From Dipylidium caninum (taxonomy: Eukaryota > Platyhelminthes > Cestoda > Cyclophyllidea > Dipylidiidae), in NCBI GenBank assembly GCA_017562135.1, contig QEYB01000999.1:842340-906339 (forward strand): 64,000 nucleotides of DNA, written 5' to 3'. A program made the translations under genes and the position numbers. The notes beneath the pieces were generated by a model. The model saw nothing but the letters and a program-made list of their open reading frames with translations. It did no database searches and had not been told where the DNA came from. Position 1 is the stretch's first letter, and every line of letters begins with the position of its first letter. This document shows, one piece after another, positions 13,459 to 24,960 of this stretch.

Positions 13459-16400
13459 CTTGACTCCATGCATCCATCTTTGATTGAGAGCCCATAAATT
13501 TCCTCATATATATCACATCCCACCACATTTAGCTAGTCGTGTAAGACACTAATATTTCGAGGCGAAACAAAGGAGCATTTTTCAATAAAATTAAGAGAAA
13601 CTTATTGATATATGCAGGATGATGCACTGCACAAGGAACAAATATCAGAGAGCACGAATATGAAAGAAACTCGGAAGTTTAACAAGTTAATGAAATGTCA
13701 ACTGAGAGTGGAACGCAAAATCATTAAAATCAGACATTAAAAAGCTTCTAAATTACAATGGTAAGAACCAACAAGAATAAGAGGAAAAGTCTTCGCTGTA
13801 ACGACCACCAAGGAGAAAAATCATTCGCAATGTTAACACAACACAACGCAAATCTAAAATTTATGCGAGAGGTTAACTCTGAAAAAAAATAAGGGACGAT
13901 TAAAATCAGGGCGCGGAATGGAACTTGCACAGTCAGTAGGTTTTTAAGTGTCTCAAGTGTCAACTTGTGCCATACGTCGAGTGCAAAAATGTCCCAAAAT
14001 GCTCTCAATTAATCGGGCTGGTAGAGACGGCGGCTCGTTCTCACCTGTGGCCTTGCAAGAGTCGAAGACGCGGACGACCTTACGGACGAAAAGTGACTTG
14101 CAAGTCTTAATCGAGGCAATTCTGCCAACCAAGTTACCGAAGCAGAAGGCAAAAGGTTTGGTCTGGGCGCCACTATGGAATTACAGAATGGTTAGCCACT
14201 TCAAAACCATCCAATCTCCGTTACACGTGAAGCCATTATGAAATCTCATGGTGGGTGATGCAACGTCCGAATATTTGAAGGTCATCAGCTAAAAAGTATG
14301 ATCGAAGAAGTGTGAGGAAAGCGAGCGTAGGTTACCAAATTACGAGAAGAATCAAAAGCAGAGGCAACGTAGAGCTAAGCCCCTGGAATTTGAACAAGGA
14401 TGCCAAAGGGTTGAAGACTATCTCGAAGCGTAATAACGACCGAAGGCACCGAAGGCGGCAAAACCAGTACCGACCTGACAGCCGTGTTGGGCGCTATATT
14501 TTGGTGGAGGAGCTAGAGTGGCAGGACAGGATGATGCAGCCAAACTATAGCCAACGATCAAATATTATCAGTTCGCCCGGTGTATTGTCGTCGGTAGAAG
14601 TGGCCAAGATAGTGATATTTCCTCTTTTGTTGGACAAGAGAGGGAAACAGTCCTTCAATCTTTTCGTGGAAGGGACAATGAAGTGCTTGGGAAAGAAGAG
14701 CAGAGTTTCGGTGTGTTTGAGTGGAGCAGCAGTGGCTGTGAATTGGCGTGGCGCGTGCTTCTGTGAGCGGCGTAAGCCGCTTTAGTGCTCCATGCTTCAT
14801 ACTCAATGTCGTCGGAGTGAATGGGTTAGTTTATTACTGTTTTATTGCCTATTTTTGTTACCTGACATTTGCAGAGAATGCTTTTTTGGTGATCCTAGCT
14901 TACTGCCTCCGGGAGTGATTCGTTAAATGGGGTGGGAGGAAAGTGCAGGGCGATATACGAGTGGACTTTGGCCTCTCATTTCTCACTTCCTCTCAAATGA
15001 AAGCCGGTTTTCCTTAATTATTGTTGTTGGTTTAGTGAGGTAACGCAGACATCATGGTGGTCGGCGAGGGTGGGAGGGCGAATTGAAATAATAATAGGTG
15101 GCAATGTGTTGGATGTCGGGGACACAGTCCTCAGTTGAGATGCATAAGTAATTGACGGTAGTCTTAGATGCTGATGCGTTTGATGCAGTTCCGAAATGTG
15201 GCACTTGCCCTTTTTCTTTCAGTCAAAATTATGTTCTCGTGGCTCCATCTTGAGTGTCTTTATTAAATGAGTAAGAAGAACGTACACAATCACTGTCGTG
15301 GATAGGAGGAGGAGGAGGAGGAGGAGGATTACCCTGATATGCAAGTAGTCGACCAGTTAATTGTTCAACTGCCGAATCGTCATTATTCATATGTTTGCTC
15401 CGCCTGTCAACTGGGGAAGCAAACAATTGTATCGAGTTCTTTGTCCCTCTCTTCGCGTGTCAACGTTTTGTCATTGGAGACTCTTCACGGCCATTCGGAC
15501 CAAGCGTATTTCTCTTCGTCTTCTGACAATACTTTTGTTGTTTGCTGAGACATTGCTTCACTGAAGGTATATTCTTCTTGTGGAAAATGGCCAAAGCGTG
15601 TCTCCATCCGTGCACGCTTGGGTGGATGTTGGACTGCATGCGCAGTAGTGGTGGATCTTTGTGGATGACGTGATCCGATTGACACCTTTTGGTGGGACAA
15701 CTGCCCTCCTGTGAAAAGCCCCGCTCTGGCCCTTTGGCCACCTCTTCGTGGCTGACATCGCTTTTGTGCGGTCTATTGTTGGAGGACGAGGTTTTAACTT
15801 GGTGATGTTATCTTCTAGACAATGCGTGCCGATAAACCTGCTGCCTGTCTCCTAGCTCTCTTCACTTCAAGAGTTTGTGATGCTTTAGACTTAGTGCTTT
15901 CGTCTGCTTGACCAGCGACTGCGGCCGTGAAAGCAACAGGTGGCCAGGTAGTGACAATGCGTATTTCGGAAATGACCAAAGAATTCTTTTCTGGGCTAAT
16001 TGAGTCGGGCGTTCTTCGAAAGCCTTTTGCAACTTGTAGGGTAGATTTGTGGATATTAAGAAGGCGAGGTGAAGAATTTGTGGTTTTCATGTGTGATGTA
16101 TTAAAAATGTTGCTCTTCACCTGGTTATGCGAGTTAAGGAGGTTGTCAAAACTTCTAACAGAAGGCCTCCTCTTTCTGCTTCTTCTGCTTCGTGGGAGAT
16201 GCTGCCACTTGGTACAGGCGACTTGCCAACTTGTTCCCCTCTGCCATGGGATTGCGACTTACTCAAGGCGGAACGTTGTCACTTCCTCACCGAGAGAATT
16301 GTAGTAATTGTAATGAACCTTGAGTTCTCCACTTCCTTTACTCGTGGACGATAAAGTTGAAGTGGCGTTGACAGCGTATAACTCCAGGAGAGGGACTGTG

Positions 16401-16490
16401 GACCAAGACGAGTAGAATGTGGCCGCTTTCAGATGGAAGGTGGGTGGAGATGGGCACAGTCTTCTAGATGTGAGACACCGGAGGCGGTGT
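13459..16490. other. No recognised gene
   Basis: Several open frames of 60-157 codons occur (longest 14,312-14,785 plus, opening with GTG), but none shows a domain, splice-consistent neighbours or conserved motif that I know. A further exon-like frame at 13,618-13,740 (plus) follows a TGCAG acceptor and is lysine-rich. A GGA microsatellite sits at about 15,305-15,330. Confidence 0.35.
15305..15330 (+). repeat. GGA trinucleotide microsatellite
   Basis: About eight tandem AGG/GGA units in non-coding sequence. Confidence 0.85.
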
Positions 16491-16509
16491 CGTAGTCGGC
16501 GTAGGTTAT

Positions 16510-17230
16510 AGTCAAGTCTCTCCTCGCAAAGTAAGTCACGACCAATGTGCTCTTATTTCTTTATCCTCTCCTCTCCTCTCCTCTCATCAACTCTCCAATT
16601 CCCTACTGGCGACTTCTGGCATCACCTCGTCTCGTATTGTGTGCATTGTTAAAGCGTAAGTCCTCGCGCCTCCTGCACTTCCTTTGCTGTGGCTTGGCAG
16701 GTAAATACGTGCGGTAGAGTGTCGAGGAACGCAGACGGGAGCGCAGTAGGAGACGGAGGAGGTGAGAAAAACGGAGAAATAGTGGAGAAAATGCTCAAGT
16801 GCCATTGCAGGACACGACACTAATCGGCGCCAGAAGATCGGAGGAGACTGGAGCAGACTGCTGGAGGAGGAGAGCCCAAAGCGTGGAGAGGATCAGACAT
16901 GAAGAGTTAGAATTTAGGGAGAAGTTTCGCGTCTCCTATTGTCAGTCGACTTAGTTGTTTGCAGTGTTAAGTCCCCACATTCCCTCCCTGCCTCTCTGCC
17001 TTCGTGCCTTCTTCCCTCCCTCCGCTGACAGTTATCTGTGGAAGGAAATACAGTAAGTGTAATATACGTACCCTGGCTCTATGTGTGAGTATTAATTCCC
17101 TCTTCCGCCTTCCGCCAGGCACACATGCCATTGAGAAGTGAGAGAAGACGGAGATAAGGGATGGGACATGAGCACGGAGTGGGGTGGTTGTGGAAACGGA
17201 CCCACTGCGGGAAGGCCGAAATGTGGTACG
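16510..17230 (+). repeat. Direct repeat, copy 1 (pair with 18,645-19,220)
   Basis: This segment and 18,645-19,220 share, in the same order, CTCGCAAAGTAAGTCAC, a long CTCTCCTCTC pyrimidine run, a GTCCTCGCGCCTCCTGCACT-containing block with CTTTGCTGTG, GTAGGAGACGG, TTGTTT(G/A)CAGTGTTA and CTGACAGTT. The spacing is about 2.13 kb. On the minus strand both copies can encode a short hydrophobic stretch (VSYCAPVC / VSYSLALALLGAFL). Confidence 0.7.
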
Positions 17231-17345
17231 CCACGTCAAGCTGTGGTGATTAAGGCGGCTCGTTACTTGGCAGCTGGCTGCTTGGGGCAGAAAGGTCAGT
17301 AGTTTGGATGGGACAGTGGGATTGATTCACCTGCAGTTGAATGGA
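17206..17345. repeat. Dispersed repeat, copy 2
   Basis: Partner of 8,572-8,710 (see that entry). The similarity is diverged but colinear over about 130 bp. Confidence 0.45.
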
Positions 17346-17883
17346 TGGGATGGGTGGCAGAGGTTTTTGAGCTGCAGCTGCGAGAAGTAGACACTTAACT
17401 GAGTGTTTGGACGTGGTGAAGCAGCGAAGTGGGCGTAGACAGGAGGTGACAGTCACCACACCGTGTCGAGTTGGGTGGAGGCGATGGGAGAAGGTCTTTG
17501 TTCAACATGAGGTCGGAGGGTGGATGGTATTTCGGGGCTGATGGTTGGAGGGAGGCAGTGAGGCGGATAGAGGAGTGGGAGGTGGAGGTGGACTCCTCAA
17601 AATGGACAACAAATCTGTTTTAGTCGGCGTAGAGTTAACAGGCAGGACTTCGTGAACCTCCAGTGGGAATGTGAAGCGGCCTTGAACGGGTGGAAGGAAG
17701 GCGATCTGTTTTGCCTCGTTTCAGTGCTGCACTGACAGTGGCCAGACTACGAGCTGACCTGACCTGACCCAACCCGACCGTACCCGAGGTGCAAGGTCAC
17801 ACGCGGTGCAGTTAGTGGGCGCCACATGTTCACGAAATCTGCACTCCACGAGGCAGACATTTGAAAATAGCCATAATCAATAG

Positions 17884-18663
17884 ATGGGGCTGTGTATGAG
17901 CTGCGTCATTGGCGTCATGAGTGCTGACGAGATGATGTTGCGTAGCGGTGAGAAGACGACGATCGCTTTCCTCTGCCTTTTCGTCCTCAACATCTTCTTG
18001 CTGCCCCGCCTACTGCCCTTCGATGTGACTGCGTGGTGCTTGGTTTGGGCCACGCTTACCGTGACGGAGCACCTACTCCGAGGCGAGGAGCTTAGCTGCG
18101 GCCGAGGTGGCACTCTTCATTCCACTCTTCACACCATCACCATTATCACAAATCTCGGCTAATTGACTTTGTGTTTAGGTGGATTAGGCTTTGCGTCAGG
18201 GTCGAGGCTGTCGCCAAGGAGTAAGGGGGACGGTGAAGCGGTAGGTGGTGGTGGTGGTAGCAAGAAGATGGTGGAGACGGAGGTGGAGGAGGCGGATTTG
18301 TTGCCGATGTCAGTGTCAGTGTCGGAGGCGATGGCGGTGGCAGAGGTGGCGGAAGCGGCGGCGGATTCAGAGAGTTGGCGGAATGGTTTGTCGTCGATCC
18401 TCGCGGCATACGCGTTGAGGGACGAGGATGCCACGACCTGGGGTATCCCAGAAATCGTGGACGAGATCATCGTCCCCGAAGACAACTGCCACGCCAATAA
18501 TGGTGAGAGGGAAGACGGTGGTGGACGTGGTGAGTTGAAGAAGAGTGCCATGTAGGTGGAGGGTGCCGTGTGTGCGGGGAGTGTTGTGATACCGAGGTCG
18601 ATTGTCCTTGCAGGTTGGGAAATGCGAGTCAGTGTCGACAATAGGGGAGCCGCTCCTCGCAAA
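17884..18663 (+). CDS. Exon-like copy of an unidentified membrane-protein module
   Basis: I cannot name this gene. Three exon-like pieces join with matching phase. Piece 1 (17884-18082) opens with ATG and includes a strongly hydrophobic run (FLCLFVLNIFLLPRLLPF), ending in a GC-type donor CGAG|gcgagg. Piece 2 (18179-18502) starts after TGTTTAG, is open throughout, contains a glycine run and an acidic/alanine-rich part, then DEDATTWGIPEIVDEIIVP and NCHANN, and ends G|gtgaga. Piece 3 (18614-18663) follows CTTGCAG, encodes WEMRVSVDNRGAAPRK and ends AAA|gtaagt. Both introns are about 100 bp and both splits are phase 1. A candidate next acceptor at about 18,836 would add a short basic tail ending in TGA. 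Homologous but broken copies lie in the palindrome to the right. It may be the remaining good copy of a local gene family, or itself a relic. Confidence 0.35.
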
Positions 18664-19220
18664 GTAAGTCACCATCTAATTGTACCCCTTTCTCTTCTCT
18701 TCTCCTCTCTCCTCTCGTTGTCCCTTATCTTGACTCATGGCGACTTCTCTCCAATCTTCGTCTTGCATTGGACGCATTTTAGACGCGCAAGTCCTCGCGC
18801 CTCCTGCACTTCCTTTGCTGTGGACTGCCAAGCAGGTGCGTGCAGGAAAGCGCCGAGCAACGCCAACGCAAGCGAGTAGGAGACGGCGAAAGTGAGGAAC
18901 AGGGAAAAGTTGAGACGGTCAAAACGGTGAAGAGGACGAGAAACGAACATTTTACGAGTTAAGCACAATTTCGCGCATCTTTTATCATCAGTTGATTTAA
19001 TTGTTTACAGTGTTATGTGCCCACTCCTCTGACAGTTTTTTGCATAGCGAAATAGAGTGAAGGTGAAATACATACCTAACCCTAATTGTGTGCATTCGTC
19101 CCCCCAACTGCGTTCTGCAGGGCCCACCTCTGCTCTCGTATTCACAAGTGGGAGAAGAGGAGATGGGGAATGGGCAAACAGTAAAGTAATAGTGAAAATG
19201 GGCCCATTGCGAGTAAAGGG
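18645..19220 (+). repeat. Direct repeat, copy 2 (pair with 16,510-17,230)
   Basis: Follows directly on the exon-like module at 17,884-18,663 and repeats the sequence at 16,510-17,230 in the same orientation. This suggests the module and this flank were duplicated together and that copy 1 has lost most of the module. Confidence 0.7.
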
Positions 19221-19559
19221 CCATGATGGCGTTTGGAGGAGGTGAAAGACATTCCTGTGGGGATGGGGTGGGGTGGATTTGTGAGTGGGGAGAGGAGAAA
19301 GAGGGCAGGAATGGGAGAAACTGGTAACGGTTGAAATGGTCACGTGTAGAGGAGGGAGTTATAGTGCAAACGGTATTGTGGTTTTTGAGGTCTTTCCACT
19401 TGCACTACAATGAGGGGGGTGGGAGAAAAGCCTATTTGTTCTATGATGCATCTTGATCCACTTTCAGTGCTAAATCGCAATAAGATTCTCACGCTTTAAA
19501 TTTTGCAAAGGTTTTTAGTTGCAAACCCCACAGTTGGTCTTTTATCTTGAATCCCATCA

Positions 19560-22030
19560 ACTTGGCATAACAGTTTTGTTCTGCTGAGCTAATAAGAATA
19601 TGACCTAGCAACCGACGAGGAGCACACGCATGACAGTGAGCGTCGCTGCCGCGGTTTGTGCTCCTTGGTGCTGAGTTCGGGAACCTGGGCGTCGCTTATT
19701 TCAGACCGCGGTTCGAAGGCAACGGTAGTGTTCTCAGCCTCCTGCATTCATGGCTACTTTGTGCTTTACCCACTAAAGTGATCTCGTCCATTTTAGGTCT
19801 ACCACTCTTGCTGCTGATTTAAACTCTCCCTTACCTTAATTGTGAGCTCACCATCTGCGTTGCCTGCCCAAGACCTCATGCTCAGCTTGCCATCGTGTGT
19901 CCAGCTTCAATAACAATTTGTGCCTTCTCCCGGGGACTGCGACTCAACTCAGCGGTGAGAAATGCCTGCAAACCTATAATTTGATTGTGGTGCCGGTGAA
20001 GGCAAAGTATTCCAACAGAACAGGGACGTAGGAGAGCACAGTGTCTGGAGAACTACAGCGAGAGTACAAAAACGCAGACAAAAGATGCCAAGCCTACAAA
20101 ATTCCTCAGCTCATCCATTGAATAGCGATGGCATGAGGAAACAATGCAAACTGGCTTGAAGTGAAAGCGCTGAGGTAGAGAGAAAGAGAGTCGGCTTTTT
20201 TGGCGACACCTAATGGGTGGTGGAAAAAGTCAGAGTGAAGAGCTGCACTCGCCTTCGTCTGCCTCTTCGCCTTCAACATCTTCCTGCTGCCTCACCCGCT
20301 GTCCTTCGACCTCAATGCGTGGTGCTGGCTGTGGACCACGCCCACCCTGACGCTGCACCTACTCCGAGGTGAGAAGCTTCGTTGCGGCCGAGGTGGCAGT
20401 CTTCATTCCACTCTTCACATCATTATCACGGTTAATTGACTTTGTGTTTCAGGTGGATGAGGCTCTGTGTGCGGGTCGAGGCCGCGCCACGGAGTGAGGA
20501 AGGGGGCCGGTGAAGCAGTAGGCGGAGTGGCACAAACTCCGTCTGCTGAAAGTGCCCTCCTCCGCAGCTTCATCTGCATTTTCTTTTGGTGCCTTCCAGA
20601 CTTGGGGTCTGCTGTGGCCGATCACCTCCCGACCGTTTTCATTCGCCATCTCGGCTTTTAAAGCACCCCGCACGCATGAGGTGGATTGTAACGGTGAGGA
20701 GAGAGAGAAGAGAAGAGAAATAAGTACAAATTAGATGGTGACTACTTTGCAAGGAGCGGTTCCTCTATTGCCGACGATGAGTCTATTCCCCAACCTGCAA
20801 GGACAAACGACCTCGGTTCACAACACCCCCGCACACACGGCACCTTCCATCCGCATGGCACTATTCTTCAACTGACCACGTCCACCATCGTCTACCCTCT
20901 CACCATTATTGGCGTGGCAGTTGTCGTCGGGACGAAGATCTCGTGCACGATTTCTGGAATATCCCAACTAGCGGCATCCTCATCCCTCAACGCGAATGCC
21001 GCGAGGATCGACGACAAACCATTCCACCAACTCTCCGATTCCGCGCCCCGACTTCGGCTTCTTCCCCTCCGTCGCCGTCATCCTCTTGCCGCCACATCAC
21101 CACCGACTGCTTCACAGTCCTACTTACTCTGTTGGCGAGCGCCTCGACCCTGACACAGAAGCCCATCCACCTGAAACATAGAGTCAATTAGCCGAGGTCA
21201 CGACGATGGTGATGGCGTGAAGAGTGGAATGAAGAGTGCCACCCGAGCGCAGCTAAGCTCCTCACCTTCGGAGTAGGTGCTCCGCCACGGTGAGCGTGGT
21301 CCGCACGCATTCAAGTTGAAGGGCAGCAAGCGGGGCAGCAAGAAGATGTTGAAGGCGAAGGGGCAGAGCTCTTGACGGATGTTCAGTAGCAAGGATAGGT
21401 ATGTGTAACTGAACACTGACAAACCATCCCGCTCGCTTTGGAAAGCGTGGGCACAATCGCGGCCTCGGTTGCTGACAAAAATCACCACCCACGCAATCCA
21501 CGAGCCCACATATCCCTAAAACGCCGCAAAAGATATACTCATCTTTTTCCACCATTCTGACTCTTTCCACTAATGACATGTCAGGAAATTTGTTTTCGTG
21601 TTTTCGTCTATTGTCCACCGAAAGTCAAATACAAGATGCTTGGATGTCTGCATCGTCGCCACTGGGCCTACCAGATTTTATCTCGTGCGGGTGCTTTATT
21701 GCATTTATGCCTATCCACAGGGAGGCTGCATGATTGTGTGGACAGAGGCGAGTAACGAGGTGGTCGCTCTTCATATGAAAGGTGGGTGGAGGAGATGGGC
21801 GCTGGGGGGGTGGCAGTGTTATTGTAGTGTGAAACGTGAAAAAGGGCTGAGGTGATCGAGGGGAGGGGCAGGGGTCCTTGCTCACTGTCGCTCTACGCTC
21901 GGATGCCTACTGCGTTGTGGGCTTGCGTGAAACGCTGCTGCCGTGGGCCTGGCGTAGTGGGACGGCAACGGCGATAGTGTTGGTGACAGGTCGCAGGCGG
22001 TGCACGCTGGTCACCACACTACCCTGACAA
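19560..22030 (+). repeat. Left arm of a large imperfect palindrome
   Basis: About 2.45 kb that is the reverse complement of 22,470-24,960. Matched anchors: TGACCTAGCAACCGAC at 19,601 against its complement at 24,901-24,916; the block at 20,211-20,700 against 23,830-24,310; 21,190-21,800 against 22,720-23,330; and a GGCAACGGCGATAGTGTTGG block near 21,964 against 22,531-22,552. The arm itself contains two copies of the membrane module in opposite orientation (about 20,250-20,530 plus, 21,100-21,340 minus), so it is a smaller palindrome nested in the larger one. Open frames here carry stops and small indels relative to the copy at 17.9-18.7 kb, so I treat them as relics. Confidence 0.85.
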
Positions 22031-22469
22031 AGACTGCCGTGATCTGACGCAGCTATGCCCGTGACATGCTAGCGACCGCCTCCTTGCACTCGCCATCGCC
22101 GGTGGTGTCGCCAGAGCGGGGCCACTGCGCGAGCACTTGCGTCGACCCAACGACTCAGACGAAAGGGAAGGCCAACTAAGGGGGCACCGATACCACCGGC
22201 CGATTGGGACCAGGCCCAATTGTTAGGCTCCGCGGGCCTACCGCAAATCGGTCACGCCATTCCAACAACATAAACACGCCTCAATGCGAGCCCTCTTAAT
22301 GACTAGAAGGTAAAACCAGAGGGACAGAGATGAAACCAGACAAGACAGAGACACTTGCTCCCTTTACTGGAATCTCGGGAACCCCGGAAACCCCTGGGCC
22401 GACCATATCTCCTTCACACAGTTGCTATACGACAACCGACAGGAAGCACAAGGCCGGACTCACGCTTTT
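22031..22469. other. Spacer at the centre of the palindrome
   Basis: About 440 bp of GC-rich sequence not repeated between the arms. It contains no long open frame and no terminal repeats that I can see. Confidence 0.6.
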
Positions 22470-24960
22470 AAAGGGTAGCGTGGTGACGGTAACGGCGTGC
22501 ACCGCCCCTGCGACCTGTCACCAACACTATCGCCGTTGCCGTCCCACTACGCCACCACGGCAGCAGCGTTTCACAGCAAGCCCACAACCACGCATCTGAG
22601 CGGAGAGCGACAGTGAGCAAGTGACCCTCCCCCCTCCCCTCGATCACCTCAGTTAGTCCCTTTTTTCACGTTTCACACCACAAAATGCCGCCCCAGGCGC
22701 CCATCTCCTCCACCCACCTTTCATCTGCAAGAGCGGACTACCTCGTTCTCGCCTCTGTCCACACAATCATGCAGCCTACCTGTGGATAGGCGTAAATGCG
22801 CAATAAGCAACCGCACGAGATATAATCTGGTAGGCCCAGTGGCGACGATGCAGACATCCAAGCATCTTGTATTTGACTTTTTCGGTGGACAATAGACGAA
22901 AACACGAAAACAACTTTCCTGACATGTCATTAGTGGAAAAGTCAGAATGGTGGAAAAAGATGAGTATCTTTTGCGGTTTTAGGGGATATCCGTGGGCTCG
23001 TGGATTGCGTGGGTGGTGATTTTTGTCAGCAACCGAGGCCGCGATTGTGCCCACGCTTTCTCCGAAAGCGAGCGGGATGGTTTGTCAGTGTTCAGCTTAC
23101 ACACCTTCCTTGCTACTGAACATCCGTCAAGAGATCTGCCCCTTCGCCTTCTCTGCCTCTTCGCCTTCAACATAACTTCTTGCTGCCCCGCCTGCTGCCC
23201 TTCAACTTGAATGCGTGCTGCTTGGTTGCGGACGGTGGCGGAGCACCTACTCCGAGTGAGGAGCTTAGCTGCGCTCGGGTGGCACTCTTCATTCCACTCT
23301 TCACGCCATCAGCATCGTCGTGACCTCGGCTAATTGACTCTGTGTTTCAGGTGGATGGGCTTCTGTGTCAGGGTCGAGGCGCTCGCCAAGGAGTAAGGAG
23401 GACTGTGAAAGCAGTGGGTGATGTGGCGGCAAGAAGATGACGGAGACTGAGGGGAAGAAGCCGAAGTCGGGGTCGGCGGAATCAGAGAGGTGGCGGAATG
23501 GTTTGTCGTCGACCCTCGCGGCATGTCGCGTTGAGGGATGAGGATGCCGCTAGTTGGGATATTCCCAGATATCGTGCACGAGATCTGCGTCCCGACGACA
23601 ACTGCCACGCCAATAATGGTGAGAGGGTAAGACGGTGGTGGACGTGGTCAGTTGAAGAAGAGTGCCATGCGGATGGAGGTTGCCGTGTGTGCGGGGGTGT
23701 TGTGATACCGAGGTCGTTTGTCCTTGCAGGTTGGGGAATAGACATCATCGTCGGCAATAGAGGAACCGCTCCTTGCAAAGTAGTCACCATCTAATTGCGA
23801 CTTTTTCTCTTCTCTTCTCTCCTCTCCTCAGCGTTACAATCCACCTCATGTGTGCGGGGGTGCTTTAAAAGCCGAGATGGCGAATGAAACGGTCGGGAGG
23901 TGATCGGCCACAGCAGACCCCAAGTCTGAAAGGCACCAAAAGGAAAATGCAGATGAAGCTGCGGAGGAGGGCACGTTCAGCAGACGGAGTTTGCCACTCC
24001 GCCTACTGCTTCACCGGCCCCCTTCCTCACTCCGTGGCGCGGGCCTCGACCCGCACACAGAGCCTCATCCACCTGAAACACAAAGTCAATTAACCGTGAT
24101 GATGTGAAGAGTGGAATGAAGACCGCCACCTCGGCCGCAACGAAGCTTCTCACCTCGGAGTAGATGCACTGTCATGGGTGGGCGTGGTCCACACCAAGCA
24201 CCACGCATTGAGGTCGAAGGACAGCGGGTGAGGCAGCAGGAAGATGTTGAAGGCGAAGAGGCAGACGAAGTCGAGCGCAGCTCTTTACTCTGACTTTTCC
24301 CACCACCCATTAGGTGTCGCCAAAAAAGCCAACCCTTTTTCTCTCTACCTCAGCGCTTTCGCTTCAACCAGTTTGGCACTGCTTTTCATGCTATCGCTAT
24401 TCAATGGATGAGCTCAGGAATTTTGTAGACTGGCATCTTTCGTCTGCGTTTTGTACTCTCGCTGTATTTCTCCAGACACTGTGCTCTCATGCGTGCCTGT
24501 TCTGTGGGAATACTTTGCCTTCACCGGCAACACATCAGATTATGGCTTTGCAGCGTTTCTCACCGCTGAGTTGAATCGTAGTCCCCGGAAGAAGGCACAA
24601 ATTGTGATTGAAGCTGGACACGATGGCACGCTCAGCATGAAGTCTTGTGCAGGCAACGCAGATGGTGAGCTCACAATTAAGGTAAGGGAGAGTTTAAATC
24701 AGCAGCAAGAGTGGTAGGCCTAAAATGGACGAGATCACTTTAATGGATAAAGCACAAAGTAGCCATTGAATACAGGTGGCTGAGAACACTACCGTTGCCT
24801 TCGAACCGCGGTCTGAACTAAACGACGCCCATGTTCCCGGCCCCCGCACCAAGGAGCACAAACCGCGGTAGCGACGCTCACTCTCGAGAGTGCGCTCCAC
24901 GTCGGTTGCTAGGTCATTATTTTTCTTACCTTAAGACAACAAACTATTATTTGCAGTTTG
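22470..24960 (-). repeat. Right arm of a large imperfect palindrome
   Basis: Reverse complement of 19,560-22,030. It holds module copies at about 23,150-23,420 (plus) and 24,040-24,280 (minus). The outer part (plus strand) has an acceptor TTTCTCCAG at 24,475 followed by an open exon-like stretch, about 24,476-24,663, with VPVLWEYFAFTG and GNADG before a donor G|gtgagc. The matching left-arm sequence has indels that break this frame. The two arms therefore differ by scattered substitutions and small indels; I estimate 85-90 % identity. Confidence 0.85.

Noticed and set aside
14312..14785. 157-codon plus-strand open frame
   Set aside because: It opens with GTG, has no known motif, no phase-matched neighbours and mixed composition. 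I could not tell it from chance.
18159..18662. Long minus-strand open frame of 167 codons
   Set aside because: It is the antisense of the Gly/Ala/acidic exon-like module and is made of Pro/Ser/Thr/His low-complexity residues, as expected from the GC-rich complement.
24350..24425. Exon-like piece reading FNQFGTAFHAIAIQWMSSG, faintly like an Rh/ammonium-transporter helix
   Set aside because: The resemblance covers only about 20 residues, the donor is weak and the left-arm copy is frame-broken; not enough to name a family.
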